From Chenopodium formosanum (lineage: Eukaryota > Streptophyta > Magnoliopsida > Caryophyllales > Amaranthaceae): a stretch of DNA of 64,000 nucleotides. Of this stretch, positions 23,901 to 34,363 are shown one piece after another. Each line of letters starts with the position of its first letter. The first letter of the stretch is position 1. The notes below the pieces were generated by a model. The model was not told where the DNA came from and did no database searches. It saw only the letters and a list, made by a program, of their open reading frames with translations. The translations under genes were made by a program, and so were the position numbers. The stretch covers positions 2,836,501 through 2,900,500 of the forward strand of contig CM044860.1 in the NCBI GenBank assembly GCA_024500155.1, in the 5' to 3' direction.

Positions 23901-26900
23901 ACTTGAGAAGGTAAATTTCTGTCAACTTTTGATCTTAAACTATGAGATTTTCTTGTTACTAAAGGTGTGCTTTTTACCACTATCTCCAGGTGGTGAAGCT
24001 TCTTGCATATGTCAGTGATAAAGACCTGTTTGCTGAATTTTATAGGTTAGCATGACCCTCACTTTTCGTATCATTTCTTGCATGGTTGTTTCTGTCCAAG
24101 TGTTATAATATTCTCTTGATTTCTAATAGGAAGAAGCTCTCTCGGCGGCTGCTCTTTGACAAGAGTGCTAATGATGATCATGAAAGAAGTATCCTGACTA
24201 AATTGAAGCAGCAGTGCGGAGGACAGTTCACATCAAAGATGGAGGGGATGGTAGATTGCCTTGAATTATTTTGTTTATATTGAGTGGTCAAAATCCACAG
24301 AATTTAACCTCTTTGATCATTCTATAGGTGACAGACTTGACATTGGCGAGGGAGAATCAGACGAATTTTGAGGAGTATCTTGGACAAAATCCAGATGCCA
24401 GTCCAGGTCTTGATTTGACTGTGACAGTTTTGACAACTGGGTTCTGGCCTAGTTATAAATCTTCTGATCTTAACCTTCCTGCTGAAATGGTAATGAGTGT
24501 TTTTTTTCTTTTAGATTGCTGTTATTATTCTGTGGTTTTACTTAAGTTGATTTTTATGGATCAGCATGGGTATATCAATTTGTTGTTTTTCTTGTAGGTG
24601 AGGTGTGTTGAAGTGTTTAAGCAATTCTATCAAACTAAGACAAAGCACAGGAAGCTGACCTGGGTTTATTCGTTGGGAAGTTGTAACATCAATGGAAAGT
24701 TTGGTCCAAAAACAATGGAGTTGGTTGTTGGAACATATCAGGTAATTATTCTGAGGTAAAATACGAGCATTTCTTAGCCTCTAATAACTTGAGTAATTAA
24801 TGACTCTAATAACACTTGTTGGTATAGAATTGTAGTTTGATGTTATTATCTCTATACCGCTCGGGCATCGACCCAGGAAGAATCAATTCAATTTGAAGCT
24901 TATTGCTAATCTAAGATCAACTTCCTTTTGTAGTACCTTACCCCCAGGGGAAGTCGAATCCCTGTTGTCTCCTTGAAAGAGAGATGTCAAAGAAATATTA
25001 TGATACCAACAAAGCATTTTGCGTTTGTTGGTATTAATGTAGAAGTATTCTGGTATCATGGTAATTTTAAGCACTATTTCATACCAACGAACCTTATTAG
25101 AGTCATTAATAACACAATTTATTAGATGCAGGGAATTTCCCGGTAAAATATCGTCTAATACCTCAGTTTTATTATCTTAATTCAATGTCCTGATGTACAT
25201 TTTTGTAGGCTGCTGCTTTGATGCTCTTTAACACCTCAGATCGACTGAGCTATTCAGAAATAGCAACTCAACTAAATTTAGCTGATGAAGACTTGGTTAG
25301 AGTGCTTCAATCTCTATCTTGCGCTAAGTATAAGATTCTTTTAAAGGAGCCAACCTCAAGAACTGTGTCCCCTACTGATTATTTTTCATTCAACTCTAAT
25401 TTTACGGACAAAATGAGGAGAATAAGGGTATGTGCCCCCCCCCCCCCCCCCTCTTTTTCTCTCCTATCACCTTTAGTCTGAATAATTATGTTGCAAGGTT
25501 CTTTTTATTTAGATTAATTTGCTTTGTTTTGATGATTGCTTCTAGATTCCTCTTCCTCCAATGGATGAAAGGAAAAAGGTCGTTGAAGATGTTGACAAAG
25601 ATAGAAGATATGCTATTGATGCCTCAATTGTACGCATAATGAAAAGTAGGAAGGTTTTGGGATACCAGCAATTAATCACGGAATGCGTGGAGCAGCTTAG
25701 CCGCATGTTTAAGGTATAGCATCTTCACCATCAATAAATATTGTTTACACCTTTAGCTAGGCCTTATACTTATATTGCTGCTGCTAGTGTTGTGGAGTAA
25801 GGTAGAGGAATCCATTACACTCCTCCTCACACTTTGATGATTAATTAGATTCCTACCTTGTTTTTCTTCAATCTAGCTGTGAGTCTGTACATATGGTTTT
25901 GTTTGATTAATAAGACCCTGGAATATAGCAAAGCTGTTTGATTATTGATAGTGATCTGAACACATTAAAATTCACAAATATGAGGCAAAGATCACCAACA
26001 AGGAGAGCAAGCTGGGTGTGGTGCTGGGGCTTGGTCATATGAGTTTATTAAGATGGATATTTCTGAACTGTCAAACAATTTAGAGGCAGGAACTAATTGT
26101 TATGAAACAGAGATGGGAAAGGGGTGTTTGGAGAGTGGTAGTTGCTAGATTAATAGGGAAATAAGATGGAAGAGATAGTTTAGATAAATATGCTTGGTTA
26201 TGCATATCTTTTCTGTTTTCTTGCACGGATAGAGTGAAAACTAAAATTAACCAATTTGAAAAAAAAGGAATCACCTCAAAAGCTTTAGAAACGAAGGAGA
26301 ACGACGCTAAACAATTTGACCTACAAAACTGATTTTTATTAGGCCCGATTTCAACAAAATTTTGCAGGAAACTTCAAGAAGTGCACCGTTTCCCTCGTCT
26401 AACAGCAGTAGCAGCAGCCACACCAATTTGGTGCTGATTTTTAATGGTTTCCACAAAAATTCCGACCTTAGATGGATTGTAGTTTAGACTTTGCACAATT
26501 TTGGGATAGAGGAACTAAATCAAAAGGATATGGAACAATTAAATCTAAGCAAGATCTTGCAACTAGGATATGGAGTTATTATTCCTAACCAAGGTTTAAT
26601 AACAACTAAAATTGGAAGCCTTCCCGGCAAAATAACATATGCAATTCTCTTGCAGAATACAATTCATACGAATTAATCAAAGTATAACTCAAATTCAATT
26701 CTTTGCTGAAAACATTGCAATCTAAAGCTCTTTATATAGGCAAATGGAACAAATGATAAACTAGTCTCAAAACTAAATCTATCAAAATAAAAGATAAATA
26801 AAATCTAAATATTATCTATAATAACCATCCAAAAAAAATAATTTAAATAGCTCTTCAACATATCATTTTAAAAAGCGCATAGGGTTCTTAGAGCCTAGGC

Positions 26901-28772
26901 ACAAAGCAAAGAATTTCATGAGAATGAGAAGACGAAAGTGAGAATTTTGATAGAAAATGATGAAAGCAGAAATAGGAGTAGGATGAAGAGAGAGAATGAA
27001 AGACAAAGTAGATGAGCAAATCAAAGAAAAAACTTGTTCCGGTGCCGGAACTCATTGGAGGTTGCTCGCGAATGTTTGTCATAGCCAGCAAAGGTGGCAA
27101 CCACCAGTTACCAATTTGCTTCACCAACAGTGAATTAGGGTTATATAAAATTAGGGCTTTTCAATTGGGGTTAAAATTGAAGTTAAATCATGCAATTAAT
27201 TGAGGATTTTTTTTATCAAATCACCTTCCTTAAGACTGCGGAAGGTTTAATTTATATAAAAAAAAAAAAAAAAAAACATTTTTTAAAAAAAATAAATTTG
27301 AATCAGATCTACTCTCTCGGTTGAGGTGGCCCAGGTTGGCCTTGCTTGGTATGAGGCGCAGGGCGCTTTTACTTTCCTTTTGTACAGCACTGCGCCCAAC
27401 GCCCGGCAAGGTCGAGGCATTTTGGGTGGCGCCTCACGTTGCCTAGGGCCGCTTTTTAAACTAAAATTGTGCATTTGTGAACCTTTATTGCCCACTCGTT
27501 GAAGAATCATCAGTCTTTTCTAGGAGGTGGTAGTAGCGCATTTCTGAATTGCTTGGCAAGTTGGCAGTGAATTATTTACATAAATTATGTACATGGATGT
27601 ACGGTATACTTTTATGATTTGATCATTCTTGCTGTCAACTGCTCTAAATGAGAAGTAAAGTGGAAAAACTGATGCATAATAGATGCATGGAATAGTAATT
27701 GTTAGGGACCGCAGTCCTTGGGCAATAATTGTTAAGCGGAAGCCAATCAGAATGGCTATTAATTGTGATATTTGTGTTGGTTTTGATGAGCGAGTAGAAG
27801 GGAAACAATGTATTATGTATCAATATTCGAATTATGAATAAATTCAGCTAATTGAAACATAGAACTAGTTAACAGGCTAAATTACCACCAACACTTGAAT
27901 ATGTTACATCAAGTAGAAAGTGAATGATGGAAAATTCTGTTTTTATGGATTGTATGCTCATACGACTGGTAAGAGTGAGTCAGTTCTTCCATGTGAAGGA
28001 TAATAGTGTGTAGAGAAAGAAACACATCGAATCAAAAGCAATGATTTTCTTTTCATGATGCGAGTTTTATTCAACTGCTTTTCTTTAGCAAGCATAAGAG
28101 AAACTTGCGCAAACTTGGATATAAGAATATATAGGGTTTTGCTTGCTGAGAGATTTGGTGAGAAATGAAAGGTTTATTCTATTGAAGTCCTTGTAAGACA
28201 ATCTTTGCTGCAGCCTGTAGATTTAGAATGAGAATGCGCTGTGTAACCTTTTAGTCGTATCATTAGTAGTTATAAAAAGGATCCTAAGCTATTTCCTGTC
28301 TCAATCTTATGCATATGATGTTTTTCTTTCTATGCCATCCTTCTTTGAAAGTAGTTATAAGAAGGATCCCAAGCTGTTATAGATAGGCACTTACGCGGAA
28401 TGATAATGGTATTGGTATCCATTATCTAGTGCAGTGGTGCTTGCATTGCCTTTGTTGGATACATCTTAATATTTTGTATGATTGAATTTGTTTAATTAAT
28501 TTTTGTAGTACGAAATATGTATTATTGTTTATTGGGCAAAATTATTGGATTAATATAAGGTATATTCTAGTAAGTATGCTCCATTGGTTTCCTAATTTCT
28601 TTAACATTGAGAATAGCATGCGAACTTTATACCCCTTAATTACATAACTAATTTTTTAAAATCTTTCCAGCCCGATTTCAAGGCAATTAAGAAGAGGATC
28701 GAGGATCTGATCACCAGAGATTATATTGAAAGAGACAAGGATAACCCTCAGCTGTTCCGGTACTTGGCTTGA
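20901..28772 (+). CDS. CUL1: Cullin-1, scaffold of SCF ubiquitin ligases
   Basis: Nineteen coding exons give a 739-residue protein, one longer than Arabidopsis CUL1: 20901-21034, 21118-21217, 21661-21846, 21973-22020, 22111-22314, 22398-22475, 22642-22731, 22825-22905, 22989-23048, 23494-23523, 23599-23685, 23761-23910, 23990-24045, 24130-24250, 24328-24489, 24598-24741, 25209-25427, 25546-25713 and 28671-28772. The N-terminal cullin repeats bind SKP1/F-box proteins. The cullin homology region (KLSRRLLFDKSANDDHE, residues about 391-410, onward) binds RBX1. The C-terminal winged helix carries the neddylation site IVRIMKSRK, with Lys683 the expected NEDD8 acceptor. The protein ends FRYLA as in plant CUL1. 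Intron 5 uses a GC donor (AAG then GCAAGC), and the final intron is 2957 bases. All phases close with no damage, so the gene looks fully functional. Confidence 0.97.
24751..25166. mobile_element. Foldback MITE in CUL1 intron 16
   Basis: The ends are CTGAGGTA and, inverted, TACCTCAG. Further in, TAATGACTCTAATAA near 24798-24812 is exactly complementary to TTATTAGAGTCATTA near 25094-25108, and CTTGTTGGTAT pairs with ATACCAACGAAC. The whole 416-bp segment folds back on itself and fills most of the 467-base intron. I see no clear target duplication, so the superfamily is open. Confidence 0.65.
25435..25451. repeat. 17-base C homopolymer at the start of CUL1 intron 17
   Basis: The run begins only 7 bases after the donor site (exon 17 ends at 25427). 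Long poly-C runs are rare in this AT-rich DNA, and their length is error-prone in sequencing. Confidence 0.8.
25714..28670. other. 2.96 kb last intron of CUL1
   Basis: The intron separates the neddylation exon from the last 33 codons. No protein-coding exon is recognisable inside. A GC-rich patch at about 27330-27450 (GCGCCTCACGTTGCCTAGG and relatives) stands out from its AT-rich surroundings. A-runs flank it at 27259-27276 and near 27290. Two related stretches (TAGTAGTTATAAAAAGGATC near 28263 and GTAGTTATAAGAAGGATCC near 28352) suggest a small local duplication. It is probably a mosaic of old insertions. Confidence 0.5.
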
Positions 28773-29183
28773 TCATATTCTTGTATCCTTGTGCTTCACC
28801 TTTCGAGGTGTTGTATGTATGAATGTATCAAACCCTGAATGATAATGCGAAGAATAGGTTTTTATTGTACAGTAATTTGGTTATCCATGAGTCGATCAAA
28901 ATTGTTAGGGAAAGTTATTTTTTTGGTCTCATGCAATCCAAAAAATTATATATTAGACATGTTTGTTGATTTAAATAATATGTTCAGTTTAAAACTCTCA
29001 ACTTAATGAGGTGAAGTAGCTTTTATGTGCACCCTTATCTCCAGGTTTTAAATTCCTAAACGATTACAGGAGATATTTATTATCCACTATGTATTGCAAC
29101 CTTTTACCTTGTACGAAGTACTTCCTGTAATTCGCGTTCCTGTTCTCTTTGTCATACACAGAATTACGCCTTATGAGTGTCAA
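28773..29183. other. CUL1 3' flank
   Basis: No gene is seen. The CUL1 3' untranslated region should lie in the first few hundred bases. Confidence 0.4.
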
Positions 29184-29636
29184 TCTATCAATCAATAACA
29201 TAATACTAAAATAGACACCAGGAATGATACGTGTCACTTATTGGTGTTGTTCGTTTTCCTCCAAAACTTTTTTTCATTTTTTTATCCACATCCTAATAAA
29301 ATATTCATTAGTTTATATAATTATGATTTACTTTCTTAAAAAAAATATTCACCAACTTATAATCTCATGTAACTCAGATTGTATAAAATACACATATTTT
29401 CCATTTCTTTTATTGTATAAAATATTATTTTATTATCTTTTACTTTTTTTGGTGTTCCACCTGGTTCACTCTTTATGCCAATTTAGATTTGGGGCTCAAT
29501 TCTTGGTATAAATTAAGATTCAAACCTTTTAATTTCATTCAAAAATATGATGATCTTTTTTGATAGATTATGAATTAATATTATAATTCATTATAAAATT
29601 TTGTAAAAACCGTGCGTGGCACGGGGCTTGATCTAG
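29184..29636 (+). mobile_element. Short nonautonomous Helitron
   Basis: The segment starts A|TCTATCAATCAATAACATAA and ends with a perfect 6-bp-stem hairpin CCGTGC-GTG-GCACGG (29610-29624), then a 12-base spacer and CTAG|T (29633-29637). Helitrons insert between A and T, begin TC and end CTRR behind such a hairpin. At about 453 bp there is no Rep/helicase gene; the open frame inside is T-rich low-complexity. The start could be four bases further in. Confidence 0.75.
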
Positions 29637-29682
29637 TCAAGTCTAAGTTGCTGCCTGTAGCCTAATCGATGCTTGCCGAGTA

Positions 29683-29940
29683 CTCCCTCCGTTTTTAAAT
29701 ACTTGCTCCATTTCTATTTTTGCACTATTCATTTGACCTATTTTGACAAATGTTTGTGATTTATACATAAGAAAAAATATAGTCTTGTGGGTACTTGTTG
29801 GAATCGTTTCAATGAATAGATTATTAATTTTTAATTGATATAATTTATACTTATTGATAATTAAAGTTATTATTGATCCAAGATTAGCATCGACATACGT
29901 GTTCATGAGAAATGGAGCAAATATTTAAAAATGGGGGGAG
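29683..29940. mobile_element. Stowaway-like MITE
   Basis: The left end CTCCCTCCGTTTTTAAATAC is matched by the inverted right end (ATATTTAAAAATGGGGGGAG), with TA at 29681-29682 and 29941-29942. The inverted match continues through TTGCTCCATTTCT and AGAAATGGAGCAA. A solo right end of the same family is at 46026-46061. Confidence 0.85.
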
Positions 29941-30582
29941 TAGTATTTAATGGTGAAAAATTAAGGTTGTAGTCTAAGTTACGAGCAAGTCTTTGGGGTA
30001 TTACATATTCATGTGCTTGAATTTATAATGCAAACTGCCCAATTTATGCATAATTTTCCTCATTACTTCTTGATTACTTCCTCATCGCCTATTGGGTTAT
30101 CTTTTGAATTTATCTATAAAAAACAAGAAACATGTACGAAGCATATACTAGTACAAATTATACTATTGCGAGTTATACATAAAAATGGCAATTTTCATTC
30201 ATTATTAAAGCAAAAAACAATGTAGCCATTTTATTGTTACCAATTGTTATTTGACATGAGTTTAATGCATACTATAACTATAAGTCCTGTTACTTTGATG
30301 CCTCTTATAGTTAGCAAAGGCTTCTAATGTTCAAGCAACTATTGGAGGCAAGGAAGGGACAATTGGACAAAGATGTATGCTACCTCGATTTCATCTTGAT
30401 AATTTATAGCTAGAGGTCCATGTTTTGAATTTGAAATGATCTTTGCCTTGATCTTCTTATCTTGTACTTCGTACAATTTACTATGTATCAGATTTCTATG
30501 TGAAGGAACTAATCTAGTACTATGTGAAACTGATAAATTATTTGCGGGGTGTTGGATAAGATAACTAAAAGTAAAAATATTA

Positions 30583-30884
30583 CTTCCTCCGTCCCCTTTA
30601 GATAGTCCCTTATGGATAGATTTTAGTCCCAAAATATTCACCTCATTTGCTTTTTCCAACAACCATTAATATTAATTTTTTACCAAAATTCCCTCCAATT
30701 TACAACAATATTTGTGCAAATTTAACTTTCCTATGTAAATTTTGTTTTCCAATATACTTCTATTACTTTCTCTCTCTACTTTTTTTGCATACCCAATGTC
30801 AATTTACTTTTTCAATGTATTTTAACTATTCTTATTTGTGTTTATTAATGCCCATAAGGGACTATCAAAAGGGAACGGAGGGAG
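30583..30884. mobile_element. Stowaway-like MITE
   Basis: The left end CTTCCTCCGTCCCCTTTAGA and the following GATAGTCCCTTATGG are matched by CATAAGGGACTATC and a right end AAAAGGGAACGGAGGGAG. TA dinucleotides flank it (30581-30582 and 30885-30886). It is about 300 bp with no coding capacity. Confidence 0.85.
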
Positions 30885-30886
30885 TA

Positions 30887-31960
30887 ATTTGAAACAAACA
30901 TTAATTACATTGATGAAGCGTGAATTTTGGCATGCATTTCTAATTTAATACGAATTTAGGTACTATTTCAAAGGGTTATCTAATGTCTAGGGCGTTTGTC
31001 AGCAAGATTCTTGGTAAAAAGCTAGATTTGAGAGGGGTTTTTGTAAAAAGAAATTATATTGTAAAAACATAAGTAATAAAATGACTATTTTACGTTAAAG
31101 TTGTTGATATTTACCCTTTAGAAAAATATTGTCCTGATTTGTCATTTTAATTACCAAGTCCATATAGGTAGCCTAGCTAAACTTTTTCCAATTATTTTTT
31201 TTAAAAAAGCTAATATTACCAAAAACACTTCTTTTCACACAATTTATTCTACTAACTTGTCAAGCCATCTAATATAACCAGTTATTAAAATCGATTATTA
31301 TATGCTTGTTACCAAACAAAACCTAAAATTTATTCTCAGGTGGGATTGGGTATATTTAATGAGTAATTTTACTTATTCGTTAATAAGAGACAAAGTAGTA
31401 AATTTGATATTTATGAGATTATAGCGGGTCTTCTATTTTTTACAATCACAACATAACCTGTTTGACGCGTATTTTAAAATAGAATTAAAAAAGAAAATTG
31501 ACACCTTTACCAAAATTAAATGATTAGGAGTTATGAATTATCTTTAATTTCGTCCTTAAAATATACATGAAGGAGATGTATTTTTGAATCACAACCTTTA
31601 ACATGAAGAAAATTACACAATTTCTTTTTTGACAAGAAAAAAAAAAATAGGAAATTGAGTTTCAATTTAAGGTGTAAAAACCAAAAACGTGTTTAACCTA
31701 GATGCACAAGCAATTTCTTTTTAGCTAACCAATCCTAGGTAAACATATCTATTTTACTCCGTACTAATTAAAAAAACCTTATCTTATCTATACTTCTATA
31801 GGATATATAGTCCAAATAAAAGTAACAAAGAGATTTTAAAATTGAAAACTATAGCAATAAATTCCAGAATATCCGGCGATTTTATTTATTTGATTAGATC
31901 AACGTTGTCACTTTTGACACGCGTAACTCGTGTGTTACCTAGCTTAATTATCTCAACTTC
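30887..31960. other. upstream flank and promoter region of the polyubiquitin gene
   Basis: No gene is seen. The last few hundred bases before the TATA-like element should hold the promoter. I did not recognise specific elements with confidence. Confidence 0.4.
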
Positions 31961-31970
31961 CTTCTTTTCC

Positions 31971-31978
31971 TATTTAAA
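31971..31978 (+). promoter_or_regulatory. TATA-box-like element of the polyubiquitin gene
   Basis: TATTTAAA precedes a CT-rich leader, which ends at the splice donor at 32136. Spacing to a start site around 32005 would be normal. This is inferred from position and sequence only. Confidence 0.55.
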
Positions 31979-32135
31979 CCCTCCTCCTTATTCCCTTTCA
32001 CCTTCACAACCTTCAAACTATTTTCTCTCATCATCAAATCCTAGCTCAATTCACCTTAAATCTTCTCTTTCTCTCTCTCAATTTTGGGTTAGGGTTTCTT
32101 CGCTAATCTCCGACGTTTTTCGCTCCTAATTCAAG

Positions 32136-33214
32136 GTGAGTTTCTGCTTAATCTTTTCTCGTTTTTTGTTTGATTTTTCTGCTGTGTTTTTGCGTCTCTG
32201 TTTTAGGTTTTTTTGTTCTGATTTTTGATTTTATAATGTTGAATCTGTTGATGATGTTGATTTTGTTTATGATCTTAGCGTTGATTTGTTGTGATAATTG
32301 ATTTTGTTATACTGAATTCGTTGAACTTATTGTTGTTGATGCTGATTTTTTTTATTTGATCATGATCTAGGCGTAAATTTGTTTATCATTGTGTTGTATG
32401 ATTATGATTTTTACTCTTATCATGCTGTTTTTCGAGTTTTTTCCTTTTGATTTCAGTTTATCTTAGGGTTTTGATTTCCTTTTTACGTTTCTTGAGTTAT
32501 TTTTATGTTTCTGCGATTCTGTGTGTTTCTGTTTTATGTTTATATTGTTTTGATTTTTGATTTATAATGTTCAATATGTTGAAGTTGTTGTTTACGATCT
32601 TAGCGTTAATTTGGTCTGAGTCTTGATTTTATTTAACTGAATTTATTGAATTTGTTGTTTATGACGCGGATGTTTGATTTGCTCATGATCTAATAATCAT
32701 GCTGTATTTCGAGTTCGTTCGTTTGACTTTAGTTCATCTTAGGGTTTCAATTTTCTTTATTACGTTTCTTGTTTGATTTCTCTGTTTCTGATACTTTTTT
32801 TTAGTGATCGATTACTTGACTGATTGTTCCATTTATATCAATATGAATTTTCATCGTCATTGATTACATTTCAAAAGGCTCTAGTATTAGAACAAACTTA
32901 TGATTATTGTATGGTGATGTCATCCAAAAATCTTGACAAATACAGCGATTGAAGATTGTTTTCATACTATTTGCAAATATTTGGACTCTTGCTTTCTTCA
33001 AATTATGTGTTGAAATGATCGCTAAAAAGCCTTTATAGTTGTAACACCTTAATAATCTTTAGTCTTGTTCCCTCATATTTTGAATATATGTTGCACTTGT
33101 TTTCTTTTGTGTTTAGTAGAATTATTGTAATCATCCTTTTAATGTGATAGTCATCCTTGATGTTGATCTCTTTGTTATCTAACTGTTTTGTTTTTATGAC
33201 CTTGTGTGTTGCAG
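32136..33214 (+). other. leader intron of the polyubiquitin gene
   Basis: The donor TTCAAG|GTGAGT is at 32135/32136 and the acceptor GTTGCAG directly precedes the ATG at 33215. A T-rich intron of about 1.08 kb immediately before the start codon is the standard layout of plant polyubiquitin genes, where it strengthens expression. Confidence 0.85.
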
Positions 33215-34363
33215 ATGCAAATCTTTGTGAAAACCCTGACTGGCAAGACCATCACCCTCGAGGTGGAGACTTCTGACACTATTGAGAATGTCAAGACCAA
33301 AATTCAGGATAAGGAGGGTATCCCACCAGACCAGCAGAGGCTCATCTTCGCTGGTAAGCAGTTGGATGATGGCAGAACTCTAGGTGACTACAACATCCAA
33401 AAGGAGTCCACCCTCCACTTAGTCCTCCGTCTGAGGGGTGGTATGCAGATCTTTGTCAAGACCCTAACAGGCAAGACGATCACTTTGGAAGTCGAAACTT
33501 CTGACACCATTGAGAATGTGAAGACAAAGATCCAGGATAAAGAGGGGATCCCACCAGACCAGCAGAGGCTTATTTTTGCGGGGAAGCAGCTTGAGGATGG
33601 CCGGACTCTTGCAGACTATAACATTCAGAAGGAGTCTACTCTGCATTTGGTCCTCCGTTTGAGGGGAGGTATGCAGATTTTCGTGAAGACTCTCACTGGA
33701 AAAACCATCACCCTGGAAGTTGAAAGCTCTGACGCTATCGATAACGTTAAGACAAAGATTCAGGACAAGGAGGGAATTCCACCAGACCAGCAGAGGCTGA
33801 TCTTTGCCGGGAAGCAGTTGGATGATGGAAGGACATTGGCTGATTACAATATTCAGAAGGAATCTACTTTGCACCTGGTGCTTCGGTTGAGGGGAGGTAT
33901 GCAGATTTTCGTGAAGACTCTTACTGGGAAAACCATCACCCTAGAAGTTGAAAGCTCAGATACAATTGACAATGTGAAGACGAAGATTCAAGATAAGGAG
34001 GGCATTCCACCTGACCAGCAGAGGATTATCTTTGCTGGGAAGCAGCTGGAGGATGGCAGGACTTTAGCTGATTACAACATCCAAAAGGAATCAACACTGC
34101 ACTTGGTCCTCCGCCTCAGAGGTGGTATGCAGATCTTTGTGAAGACCCTCACCGGGAAGACTATCACCCTCGAGGTTGAGACTTCTGATACAATTGAGAA
34201 TGTGAAGACCAAGATTCAGGACAAGGAGGGTATCCCCCCAGACCAGCAGAGGCTCATCTTTGCTGGGAAGCAATTGGAGGATGGTCGAACCTTGGCTGAC
34301 TACAACATACAGAAGGAGTCTACCCTCCATCTTGTTCTGCGTCTTCGTGGGGGTGATGCTTGA
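33215..34363 (+). CDS. Polyubiquitin, five head-to-tail repeats plus Asp-Ala tail
   Basis: Five 76-residue ubiquitin units are encoded without spacers, each ending LRLRGG, followed by DA and a stop (382 residues). Deubiquitinases cut after each Gly76 to release free ubiquitin, and the tail blocks premature use of the last unit. All seven Lys (6, 11, 27, 29, 33, 48, 63) and Ile44 are present in every unit. The units are not identical. All five have Thr28 where the usual plant unit has Ala28. Units 1, 2 and 5 have Thr19 and Glu24; units 3 and 4 have Ser19 and Asp24. Unit 1 also has Asp51 and Gly57, unit 3 Ala22 and Asp51, and unit 4 Ile43. The start is the ATG directly after the leader-intron acceptor; three upstream codons in frame lie inside the intron. 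AATAAATAAA at 34581-34590 may be the polyadenylation signal. Confidence 0.97.
   Translation: MQIFVKTLTGKTITLEVETSDTIENVKTKIQDKEGIPPDQQRLIFAGKQLDDGRTLGDYNIQKESTLHLVLRLRGGMQIFVKTLTGKTITLEVETSDTIENVKTKIQDKEGIPPDQQRLIFAGKQLEDGRTLADYNIQKESTLHLVLRLRGGMQIFVKTLTGKTITLEVESSDAIDNVKTKIQDKEGIPPDQQRLIFAGKQLDDGRTLADYNIQKESTLHLVLRLRGGMQIFVKTLTGKTITLEVESSDTIDNVKTKIQDKEGIPPDQQRIIFAGKQLEDGRTLADYNIQKESTLHLVLRLRGGMQIFVKTLTGKTITLEVETSDTIENVKTKIQDKEGIPPDQQRLIFAGKQLEDGRTLADYNIQKESTLHLVLRLRGGDA

Noticed and set aside
29224..29511. 95-residue hydrophobic open frame downstream of CUL1
   Set aside because: It lies wholly inside the Helitron in T-rich DNA and is a low-complexity artefact.
33206..33214. In-frame codons just before the polyubiquitin ATG
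   Set aside because: They lie within the leader intron, directly before the splice acceptor GTTGCAG; the mature start is the ATG at 33215.
33464..34330. Minus-strand open frames opposite the polyubiquitin gene
   Set aside because: They are shadows of the repeated coding strand; their sequence is an antiphase reading of ubiquitin repeats.
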